A DNA stretch of 64,000 nucleotides, from assembly GCA_041395205.1 (NCBI GenBank), contig JAWLAZ010000001.1:1812024-1876023 (forward strand), given 5' to 3'. A model generated the notes under the pieces. That model was not told the origin of the DNA and ran no database searches. It saw nothing but the letters and a program-made list of their open reading frames with translations. Made by a program: the position numbers and the translations under genes. This DNA comes from JAHEFU01 sp041395205 (lineage in GTDB: Bacteria > 4484-113 > JAFGCY01). Shown in pieces: positions 44,889 through 52,519 of this stretch. How positions within the stretch are numbered: position 1 is the stretch's first letter; each line of letters begins with the position of its first letter.

Positions 44889-46790
44889 ATGTGGGTACGC
44901 ACTTCAATTCTGACGATCATCCTCTGCCTGCTCAGTGCATGCGCCGGCCGCCTGCCGCAGCTTGCCAGCCAGCCCGGCCCCGCCCCTGAACAGATCCTCG
45001 CAGTCCTGCCCGGCATTGCCTCCGAGCAGCCCCGCGCAGCCATGATCGCCGGGGCCCAGCCCGCTGATGCCGGTAACCTGCTGGCCCGCAGCGCCAGCGC
45101 CGGCGCGGTCGGCAGCAGCATGATGCTCAACAGCAGCGCTGAGGTATCAAGCTGGGCACTGTGGGGCTGGTACGGCCTGAACAGCACGGTCTTCCCTGAA
45201 CGGATCCGCGTCAGTCTCAGCACGCCGGAGGAGGATTGCCATGTCCTGCTGGCGGACTTCGCCATGAGGCGCTGGCGCACGCTCGGCCCCCTCCAGGGCA
45301 GTGTGATCGAGATCTCGCCCGCCGAGCATTGCGACCGCGTGCTGGGCCGCGACGGGGTGTTCTATGTTGCCATTCTCGCAAGCGATGGCAGCCGGCCCGT
45401 GATCAGCGGGATCAGCATCGAAACCGGCAACAGCATCGAGATGCCGGCTCCCGTGCAGTGGTGTACGGCCAGCCAGGGCAGCCAGCCGGACCGCATCAGC
45501 CTCGCCTGGGAAGCCTCGCCGCTCTCCAGTGCCTGGACGCTCAGGCGCGTGCGCCTGGCTGATCCTGAGGACCTGGCCGAGATTGCCGTGGAATGCTGCA
45601 GTTACATTGACGAGGACGTGATTCCCGGCGAGCTCTACAGCTACAGCGTGGTCTGCTCCAACCTGCATGGCAGCGCAGTCAGCGGACCGCCCGCGCTGGG
45701 GCATGCCGGCCAGCTCAGTGGCGCGCGGCTCAGCGGCAGCCTGCATTACGACTCCAGCCATCCCGCCGCAGGCATCCCGCTGCAGCTTGGCAACGGCCTG
45801 CTCGTCAGCAGTTCCGGTTCCGACGGCAGCTTCAGCTTCGCCGGCCTCAGCCCCGGGCTCTGGACTCTGTGGCGCAGCGACAGCCAGCCGCGGGTGCAGC
45901 TCGGACAATTCGTCGTCAGCGGTGCCGATGTCAGCACCGGGGTGATCACGCTTGAGCGCGGCGGCACGCCACAGCTCGGCTGGCACTGGATCTATCCGCC
46001 CCAGAACCTGCAGGTTTCCGCCAGCACGAATGACAGCGTCACGCTCAAGTGGCAGGACGCAGAGCGCGCCACCCGCTATGAAGTGCTGCGCGGGCGCTTC
46101 ACCGATCCCTACTGGGCTGAACTGCAGGCCGTGACTGAACTGAACAGCATCGCGCTCACGCAGCAGGGCAACGGCCAGTACTACTACTGGGTGCGCAGCC
46201 GCGAGGAACTCGACAGTTTCACACGGATCAGCGCCGTGGGCCAGGCCTGCGGGCATCTCTTCCCGGACAAGGGCCTGCTGCCCGATACGATCTACGCCAT
46301 CCCGGACCGCACGAGCGTTGCAGCGGGGGAGATCGTGACCTTCACCGTGATGGTGCACGAAACCGCGCATCCGCTGAACTTCGTCAACAGCGTGCGCGTG
46401 ACCTTCGAGGAAGGCAACCAGTATGTCTCCGGCAGCTTCAACCCCGGCAGCGTGGGCGGCGGCGTTGACAAGGCGGACGGGATCTGGCAGTACGTCGACC
46501 CGGCGGACGGCTTCCTCCCGCTCGACAGCGAGGTGCTCGGCCAGCAGGATCCCGTCAACGGGCGCAGTGCCATCGACTTCAACGTCACACCGCTCGGCGG
46601 CAGTGAGATCGAGCAGGCCACGGGCGCGCTGTTCAACTTCCGCCTGCGCATCTACACAGATGTCACGCTTTCCTTCCAGACCAGCAATGAACTGCTGCGC
46701 ACCTACTACTCGGACGGCAGCCAGCAGCACGAGAACGTCTGGACCCACGATGACAACATGGGAATGCCGGTGGTGCGCGTCGTCAACTGA
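44889..46790 (+). CDS. Multidomain surface lipoprotein (RWxW module, carboxypeptidase-regulatory-like, FN3, cohesin-like)
   Basis: A 633-residue lipoprotein (LLSAC, Cys18). Residues about 92-175 are the module shared with the three lipoproteins at 49580, 52520 and 54697 (here MRRWRTLG and FYVAILAS). About 275-350 is a carboxypeptidase-regulatory-like fold (GARLSGSLHYDSSHPAAGIP, GLSPGLWTL); 368-450 a fibronectin type III domain (PPQNLQVSASTNDSVTLKW). The last 160 residues (TSVAAGEIVTFTVMVHE, ATGALFNFRLRI) have the strand pattern of cohesin-like domains. AGGGG precedes ATG at 44889. It converges on the globin gene with 8 nt between. Surface binding rather than catalysis is likely. Confidence 0.85.
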   Translation: MWVRTSILTIILCLLSACAGRLPQLASQPGPAPEQILAVLPGIASEQPRAAMIAGAQPADAGNLLARSASAGAVGSSMMLNSSAEVSSWALWGWYGLNSTVFPERIRVSLSTPEEDCHVLLADFAMRRWRTLGPLQGSVIEISPAEHCDRVLGRDGVFYVAILASDGSRPVISGISIETGNSIEMPAPVQWCTASQGSQPDRISLAWEASPLSSAWTLRRVRLADPEDLAEIAVECCSYIDEDVIPGELYSYSVVCSNLHGSAVSGPPALGHAGQLSGARLSGSLHYDSSHPAAGIPLQLGNGLLVSSSGSDGSFSFAGLSPGLWTLWRSDSQPRVQLGQFVVSGADVSTGVITLERGGTPQLGWHWIYPPQNLQVSASTNDSVTLKWQDAERATRYEVLRGRFTDPYWAELQAVTELNSIALTQQGNGQYYYWVRSREELDSFTRISAVGQACGHLFPDKGLLPDTIYAIPDRTSVAAGEIVTFTVMVHETAHPLNFVNSVRVTFEEGNQYVSGSFNPGSVGGGVDKADGIWQYVDPADGFLPLDSEVLGQQDPVNGRSAIDFNVTPLGGSEIEQATGALFNFRLRIYTDVTLSFQTSNELLRTYYSDGSQQHENVWTHDDNMGMPVVRVVN

Positions 46791-46798
46791 GGCAGGGC

Positions 46799-47206
46799 TC
46801 AGTAGATGCGCTGGTTGTGCTCGTCCAGATTCTGCAGGAAGAAGGCCGTGTCCGTGAAGAACTCCAGCAGCGCTTCCTTCTGCACACCATCGATTCCCAC
46901 TTCATCCAGTGCCGCGGTCATGTGCTCGATCCAGCGCTCGGCGGCCCGCTTCGTGATCGGGAAGCTGGCATGCCGGGCCCGCAGCGCCGGATGGCCCTTG
47001 CGCGCGGAGTAGATCTGCGGCCCGCCCAGGCGTTGGGCGAAGAATTCATACTGATTCTGGATCGCCATGTCCATGTCGTCCGGGAACATGTTGCGGAACC
47101 AGGGGTCCTGGTCGGCATAGACCCGGGTGTAGAAAGCGGTGGACAGCTCGACCAGCTTCGGCAGGCCGAGTTCCTCGAACAGGTTGTGGTTGTCAATCTT
47201 GAACAT
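46799..47206 (-). CDS. Group II truncated haemoglobin
   Basis: A 135-residue globin of the trHbO type. It shows ELGLPKLVELSTAFYTRVYAD (Tyr at B10), the FRNMFP turn, GHPALRARHASFPI with the proximal His, and ERWIEHM with the Trp at G8 that marks group II. Such proteins bind O2 or NO and may protect from nitrosative stress or assist oxidases. It is the last gene of a minus-strand set: membrane protein, amidohydrolase (18 nt upstream), globin. ATG at 47206 with GGAAGC upstream. Confidence 0.93.
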   Translation of the reverse strand: MFKIDNHNLFEELGLPKLVELSTAFYTRVYADQDPWFRNMFPDDMDMAIQNQYEFFAQRLGGPQIYSARKGHPALRARHASFPITKRAAERWIEHMTAALDEVGIDGVQKEALLEFFTDTAFFLQNLDEHNQRIY

Positions 47207-47224
47207 GCTTGCTTCCGGTGGGGC

Positions 47225-48445
47225 TCAGACCGCTGCGCCGGCATTCGCGGTCACGGCATTGTGGATGATCCGACCGTTGCAGATTGTAAGGCAGGACTCG
47301 CCGCTGTCCAGCACCGCGCCGAACACCGCATCGAAATCCCCCGCCGTGTCAGCCGGGATGCGGAAGGCCGCCAGGTCCGCGATGAATGAGGTGCTCAGCC
47401 GCCCCAGTTCATGCTGCAGGCCCAGCACCCTGAGCGGATTGCCGGTGATCATCGCGAACAGCTGCTGCATTGCGAGTCTTGGGAAGCGTTCCCGCACCAG
47501 TGCGGCCTCATGCAGCGGACTGAGCCGTTCATTGCTGGCCAGGCTGTCCGTACCGAGCGCCACGTTGACGCCCGCCTCCAGCAGATCCGGCAGCGGATGC
47601 TGCGGATGCCCGAAGTAGGCATGGCTGCGCGGGCAGTAGACCACGGTCGGGCGCTTGCCGGCGAGGATCGCCAGGTCGCCCTCGGTGAGATAGTTGACAT
47701 GGATCGCCAGCGTGGTGTCATCGAGGATGCCCTGCTCGGCGTAGAAGCGCACCGGTGAGAGCCCGGTGCCGCTGAAGCTGTCATTCTGCGTGCCGGCCAG
47801 TTCATGCAGCTGCTCGATCTCCGCGTCACTGCCGCTGCGGATGAAGTCGATCTCCCCGCAGAATTCGCTCATGTGTACCGAGAGCGGGGCTCCGGCCTGC
47901 GTTGCCAGGCGGCGGCAGGTGCGCGCCATGGCGGGACTGGCGGTGTAGGGCGCATGCGGTGCATAGCCGAAGCGGGCCCGCCTGCGGATCCGCTCGCCGT
48001 CCGGGTCGTCATTGTTGAACTCGAAGCATTCCAGCAGCGGGACATGGCGCAGCCCGAACAGTTCGATGCGTTGCCAGTCCAGGTCCACGGTGTGATGGTC
48101 GAAGACCGTGGTGCAGCCGCTGCCCGCGAGCTGCGCGAGGCTGGCATGCGGGTAGGCCGTGAGCTGGTTGCCGCGCTCCTTCTTCAGGTCGCGCACATGC
48201 TGCAGCCAGTCCACGAAGCTGCCGTTGAAGCTCGTGCGGCCCTGGCAGAATTCCAGTTCGAGATGCGCATGTGCATTCACGAAGCCGGGGGTGAGCACGG
48301 CATCGCCGAGGTCGATGTCGCAGGGCGGCGCGCCGTGCACGTAGCCTTCGCTGATGGAGAGGATGCGGTTGCCGTCCGTCTCGAGCTGCACATCGCGGCG
48401 CAGGTCCCCGGGTCCCGCCAGGGCATGGCTGGCTCTGATGATCAA
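47225..48445 (-). CDS. Amidohydrolase (TRZ/ATZ/aminofutalosine-deaminase-like)
   Basis: A 406-residue metal-dependent hydrolase of the amidohydrolase superfamily. Metal and active-site motifs in order: NAHAHLELE (HxH), YAPHAPYT, SVHMSE, HVNYL, CPRSHAYFGH and LGTDSLASN (metal-binding Asp). The CPRSHxYFGHP segment resembles the aminofutalosine deaminase branch of menaquinone synthesis as well as other nucleoside deaminases, so the substrate is probably an amino-purine compound; without other futalosine genes here this stays open. ATG at 48445. It is upstream of the globin gene and downstream of a membrane protein gene, the same transcript by spacing. Confidence 0.88.
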   Translation of the reverse strand: MIIRASHALAGPGDLRRDVQLETDGNRILSISEGYVHGAPPCDIDLGDAVLTPGFVNAHAHLELEFCQGRTSFNGSFVDWLQHVRDLKKERGNQLTAYPHASLAQLAGSGCTTVFDHHTVDLDWQRIELFGLRHVPLLECFEFNNDDPDGERIRRRARFGYAPHAPYTASPAMARTCRRLATQAGAPLSVHMSEFCGEIDFIRSGSDAEIEQLHELAGTQNDSFSGTGLSPVRFYAEQGILDDTTLAIHVNYLTEGDLAILAGKRPTVVYCPRSHAYFGHPQHPLPDLLEAGVNVALGTDSLASNERLSPLHEAALVRERFPRLAMQQLFAMITGNPLRVLGLQHELGRLSTSFIADLAAFRIPADTAGDFDAVFGAVLDSGESCLTICNGRIIHNAVTANAGAAV

Positions 48446-48486
48446 TGCGGCTCCTCCTCCTCGTTGGCGCCACCATCATAGCAGGC

Positions 48487-49239
48487 TCAGCCGGTGCGCC
48501 GCCTGCGTTCATCCCGGGCGTTGTCATGCCGGACGAGATAGCCCTCATCCAGGCTCAGCATCGGCCGGTTGCGCACCGCCTCCGTCTCCGCTCTGTGGCT
48601 CCTGCGCCGGATGCTGAAAGGCCTGTGCAGCTGCGGCAATCTGATTGAGCCGGGCAGGTGTGGCCGGGGCAGCCGCACTCTGGCGGTGAGCCGTCCGGCC
48701 AGGGCCAGCGGTAAGGCGAGCAGCGTCCGGCCGCAGAGCAGCAGGGCCGCCAGTGGCAGGATGCTTGCCAGCCAGTACGGATTGCCGGGCAGCGGTGTGG
48801 CCAGCAGGCCCAGGACCGTCAGTCCCGCAGCCAGTCCCGCCATGATCAGCTCGCGCTGTTTCACCGGCCGGCCGGGCAGCAGGTTCAGCAGCAGATGCTC
48901 ACCCACGCACAGTGCCAGCAGTACGGCCAGCTCGGCCGCGCTGCCCAGCAGCCGGTCGAGTGCATCCACGGGCTGCCGCCACTGCACCAGCAGCAGGGCA
49001 CACAGATACAGCCAGGGCCAGGCCAGAAAGCGGCGCAGGCCAGCCGTTGCCAGAATCCCGAGCAGCATCACGCACAGCAGTGCAGCCCGTACGAGCTCCA
49101 GCAGCAGCGGGTTCCAGAGTGAGGGTTCGGCCAGCAGTGTACGGGGCTCGGGCCAGTAGGGCAGGCTCAGCAGGCAGCCCGCCAGCAGCAGCAGTGCCGG
49201 CAGCAGTTCCAGGGCTAGCTGTCTGGCGCGGGACTGCAT
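48487..49239 (-). CDS. Polytopic membrane protein with basic C-terminal tail
   Basis: A 250-residue membrane protein with about six hydrophobic helices, rich in Leu (LALELLPALLLLAGCLLSL, LLLELVRAALLCVMLLGI, and others), followed by a strongly basic cytoplasmic tail (ARVRLPRPHLPGS, FSIRRRSHRAE). No family recognised. ATG at 49239 was chosen since AGGCGGA lies next to it and the sequence becomes hydrophobic at once; the frame extends to 49320 with a non-membrane start. The gene leads the set with amidohydrolase and globin, 41 nt before the former. Confidence 0.75.
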   Translation of the reverse strand: MQSRARQLALELLPALLLLAGCLLSLPYWPEPRTLLAEPSLWNPLLLELVRAALLCVMLLGILATAGLRRFLAWPWLYLCALLLVQWRQPVDALDRLLGSAAELAVLLALCVGEHLLLNLLPGRPVKQRELIMAGLAAGLTVLGLLATPLPGNPYWLASILPLAALLLCGRTLLALPLALAGRLTARVRLPRPHLPGSIRLPQLHRPFSIRRRSHRAETEAVRNRPMLSLDEGYLVRHDNARDERRRRTG

Positions 49240-49579
49240 TCCGCCTAAGGTATAGGCGCTTGCCGTGAAAATTTCAAGGTCGAGCGGCGAACTAGCTGCA
49301 TTTCGCGCATTGCGGTTCATTCTCAGTCAGGAGACACCGTAGATAGTCGGTTTACGTGGGAAATGTCCTGAGGCACATGTTCAGCAGCATGATTGCCTGG
49401 TTCAGCCTGATGCTCATTTCCTCCGGAGCTGCAGGCAAGCGCCTGAAAAGCGCGGAAATCCCCGGGTAAACAGTTCTGTCCAGGAGCCATTCCACTGGGC
49501 TGGATCAATTGCCACGCACTGGATATAATTACAAGGTTAATTCGTGTCCAAAATATCCGAATTAGCCTGGGAGCGTATC
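49240..49579. other. Divergent promoter region
   Basis: No gene seen. Plus-strand TATAAT (49524-49529) about 50 nt before the ATG at 49580 is the likely -10 of the lipoprotein gene; no good -35 is found. Minus-strand TATACC lies 9 nt before the ATG at 49239. Confidence 0.45.
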
Positions 49580-51244
49580 ATGCGCTGTATCCATCTGCTA
49601 CTGCTGGGTTGCATCCTGCTTGGAGCTTCATGTACCCGTGGGGCCGGGCTGTCCCGGCAGGGTATTCCGGAGCCGGCGCTGGAGAGCCAGTCTCTCCCGG
49701 ACCGTCTGGCAATTCCCTTCCCTGACGACTCGCGGGAGTTGTCAGCTGTGCCACTCCGGCTGGAAGTAGTCGGTCGTGACACCTACGACCGCAGTGGGCT
49801 GGCTGGCGATGACAACGATGACCTGCTGCTGCCGGCCATGCAGGGCCAGCTGAGCTACGGGATGTACCGGCTGCATCCAGGCCGCTTCACGTTTACTGAA
49901 ATCGGGTTTGAATTGCAGGATACGACCCGGCCGGAAGGCATCTGGATCGGGGTGGCGGATTACTTCACTCATCGGTGGCGATGGACGCAATACACCGCGG
50001 GAATGGCGACGCTGGATTGCAGCGGCATTGCCCAGGTCGGTCCGGCAGGCAATACCTACATGGCTATCCTGGCCCATGACGACACCCTGACACGGGTCAA
50101 GCGCTGCTACGTGGACCTGGAAGTGCCTGCCTGGAACGGTTATGAGATTGACAGCAGCAACACCCCCGGGGTGCGCAATGCCATGGCACGCTTTGGCAAC
50201 ATGCTCGGCATCCTGTATGAGGCCGGCGATGGCCTGGGCGGACAGGAACTCCGCTTTGCCACGCACATTCCGCTGATCCCGACCCAGCCTTCCGACTGGA
50301 CCGTCACGGATGTCTATGGCGGCTACCTCGACCCGGTCATTGACATTGACCTGGAAAGCATCGGCAACAATCCCGGGATGGCCATGCAGATCCCGGATGC
50401 CGTACCCGGCAGCACGGACCTCTGGTATGCCTATTCCTCAACATCAAACCCGGCGGATGCGTCGGCCTGGAAGTGGACCTCGGTTGGAGTCGGTGTTGAC
50501 AGCGACGGGATGGACCTCACGGTTGTCAATGGCAATCCCGTACTGGCCTACGAGGCAAATGAGGGTGGTCCGGGCAATACGGTGCGCTGTGCATTCAGCA
50601 GCCGGCCGGATCCGCAGATCAGCCCTGACTGGGTCAACATCGTGGCCTGGCAGGATCCTGGCCTGAACGGGGACTATTCCTCCATCAACGTCTATCCACT
50701 GGTCAGTGGCCTGGCACTGCTGTTCTACAATGCTGCCAACCAGCATCTTGAGCACGGCTACTATGAGGGGGTCATTCCCCCCGCCGGTCCCAGCGAATTC
50801 ACCGTGGGTGACGTTGATACGGAACCCCTGCTGGGGCAGCTCAATGCCGGCATCGGTTTCCAGCTCGCCTCAAGCTGTCTCTACACCGACCCGGTAACCG
50901 GAGTACTGCTGTACGCGCATGGCAGCAAGACCGGTCCGCTGTCGCCGGCGGACTTTCAGCATCAGCACGTGGTGGACGAATCCACGGTGGGGGAAAGTCT
51001 GGCCGTGATCAACCTGCAGAGCGGCATGGGGGTTGTATACAGGGAAATGGATGGCAGTTCCGTGCGCTTTGCCTGGACGGAGGGATTCCCGGTGAACTCC
51101 GGCAACGACTGGTACATCCTGACCGTGGATGAACGGCCCACGCTGGGAGACATCAGCGTGTCGTACCTTCAGGACGGCCGGCCATGTGTCTGCTACCACA
51201 CCATCAATCCGCCAGCCCTGCAGTTCAGCGTGATGGTTCCCTGA
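49580..51244 (+). CDS. Surface lipoprotein with RWxW module and BNR-like propeller
   Basis: A 554-residue exported protein with a lipoprotein-like signal (LLGASC). Residues about 92-180 hold the shared module (GVADYFTHRWRWTQYT, TYMAILAHD). The remainder (about 190-554) shows repeated NGNPVLAY-type strands and Trp-rich SPDW segments, like the C-terminal propellers of the proteins at 28758 and 32239, so this protein links the two lipoprotein families of the window. GGGAG at 6 nt before ATG 49580 decides the start over the GTG at 49544. It converges on 51255-51920, 10 nt apart. Confidence 0.82.
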   Translation: MRCIHLLLLGCILLGASCTRGAGLSRQGIPEPALESQSLPDRLAIPFPDDSRELSAVPLRLEVVGRDTYDRSGLAGDDNDDLLLPAMQGQLSYGMYRLHPGRFTFTEIGFELQDTTRPEGIWIGVADYFTHRWRWTQYTAGMATLDCSGIAQVGPAGNTYMAILAHDDTLTRVKRCYVDLEVPAWNGYEIDSSNTPGVRNAMARFGNMLGILYEAGDGLGGQELRFATHIPLIPTQPSDWTVTDVYGGYLDPVIDIDLESIGNNPGMAMQIPDAVPGSTDLWYAYSSTSNPADASAWKWTSVGVGVDSDGMDLTVVNGNPVLAYEANEGGPGNTVRCAFSSRPDPQISPDWVNIVAWQDPGLNGDYSSINVYPLVSGLALLFYNAANQHLEHGYYEGVIPPAGPSEFTVGDVDTEPLLGQLNAGIGFQLASSCLYTDPVTGVLLYAHGSKTGPLSPADFQHQHVVDESTVGESLAVINLQSGMGVVYREMDGSSVRFAWTEGFPVNSGNDWYILTVDERPTLGDISVSYLQDGRPCVCYHTINPPALQFSVMVP

Positions 51245-51254
51245 GCCCGGGTTC

Positions 51255-51920
51255 TCAGTTGCCGCGCCGACGGCCGGGAGTATCCTCAGGCGGTGGGTTG
51301 CGATCAGCGCCGGCACCATTGCGCTGCGGAACCACGCGATCCGGTCCGCGTGCTCCATCCTGGCCAGCGCCGGGTGGCCGGACCGGGCCGCGTCGCTCAT
51401 CCGGGCCGCCCCGGCCGCGGCGCTCCAGCATCTCGCGCATCAGCTGGCCCTCATCCATGCCCGGGCCCTTGGGCAGCACCTGCAGGCCCAGATGGCTCAT
51501 CCGCAGGATGAACTTCTCGGTGATCAGTACATGCAGGCGGCCATTGAGGAAATCCAGCGGTTCATTCTCGCCGCTCCTGAGTGAAATCTGTGGCCGGTTG
51601 CCGCGGGCCTGGGGCTGCTCCACCCTGTATTCAACACTGAGGCCTTCCGGCAGGTTCTCCAGGCGCTTGCCATTGGCATTCATGGCATAGCCATCCTCCT
51701 CGCGCAGCACGGCCAGCAGCAGATGCAGGTTGCCCTGCTCATCCTCCGTGACCTCCAGCGGCCGGCCCGGCAGCCGGATCCCGCGCCGCTCCAGGCGTAC
51801 CCCGACACCGTCCCCCGTGCCCTCCTGCTCATCCAGTGCGCCGAACAGGACAAGGATCGACCAGAAGACGAGCGGGACCACCGCCCACATGAGCTTCCGG
51901 TTGAACAGGAAGATGTCCAT
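51255..51920 (-). CDS. Membrane-anchored protein with Pro/Arg/Gly-rich tail
   Basis: A 221-residue protein with one N-terminal membrane helix (LMWAVVPLVFWSILVLFGAL, about residues 10-30), a beta-rich middle (GVRLERRGIRLPGRPLEV, LHLLLAVLREEDGYAM) and a low-complexity tail of about 55 residues rich in Arg, Gly and Pro (GRGGPDERRGPVRPPGAGQD), probably disordered. No family recognised. ATG at 51920 follows AGGCAGG; the frame extends to 52013 without support. It is divergent from the membrane protein at 52035. Confidence 0.72.
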   Translation of the reverse strand: MDIFLFNRKLMWAVVPLVFWSILVLFGALDEQEGTGDGVGVRLERRGIRLPGRPLEVTEDEQGNLHLLLAVLREEDGYAMNANGKRLENLPEGLSVEYRVEQPQARGNRPQISLRSGENEPLDFLNGRLHVLITEKFILRMSHLGLQVLPKGPGMDEGQLMREMLERRGRGGPDERRGPVRPPGAGQDGARGPDRVVPQRNGAGADRNPPPEDTPGRRRGN

Positions 51921-52034
51921 GACCTGCCTATCGTACAACGCCGCAGCCTTCCGGCTGCTGGGAATAGGAGTCCGGTCCGGCTTCGCGGGTTGCAGTTGCT
52001 GGGAAACTGGCATTGCAGGGTAAAATTTCTGTGG

Positions 52035-52463
52035 ATGCGTCTGATCGTGACCATTCTCTGGAGCATCGCCGCACTGTGCTGGCTACCCTGGGCCATGATG
52101 CTCGTGCGCCTGATTCTGGACCTGGCCCTGGGCACACCGCCGCTGGAGAGCGGCTACCTGCCGCTGGTGCTCCAGGGACTCTGGCCGCGCTGGCAGATCC
52201 TCGGCCCCTGGTACGTTCACTCCTGGTTTCCGGTCTGCGCCTTCCTCGGCTCAGTGCTGGTCACCGCCGGCTGGCGCATCTACTGGGTCAATGAGTATTA
52301 CCGCCTGACCCGCCCCCTGCCCAGGGTCATCCTGAGCATCCTCGTGCCGCCCTATGCCGTGTTCCTGATGTACGACGATGCCCTGCGCCGCCACAATGAA
52401 CTCGAAACAGACCTGGCACATGAATCTGAAGACGCCAGGCTCAGGCTTGATACACGTTCCTGA
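52035..52463 (+). CDS. Small polytopic membrane protein
   Basis: A 142-residue protein with three hydrophobic stretches (IVTILWSIAALCWLPWAMML, FPVCAFLGSVLVTAGWRIYW, ILSILVPPYAVFLMYD) and a charged C-terminal tail. Unknown family. The ATG at 52035 lacks a Shine-Dalgarno; TAAAAT (52021-52026) stands 8 nt upstream, so the mRNA leader would be at most a base or two. The lipoprotein gene at 52520 follows after 56 nt. Confidence 0.72.
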   Translation: MRLIVTILWSIAALCWLPWAMMLVRLILDLALGTPPLESGYLPLVLQGLWPRWQILGPWYVHSWFPVCAFLGSVLVTAGWRIYWVNEYYRLTRPLPRVILSILVPPYAVFLMYDDALRRHNELETDLAHESEDARLRLDTRS

Positions 52464-52519
52464 CTGCTGTGGATCTGAACCATTGAGGACTGAAGTGAAA
52501 TCTCCCTGCGGAGTGGATG

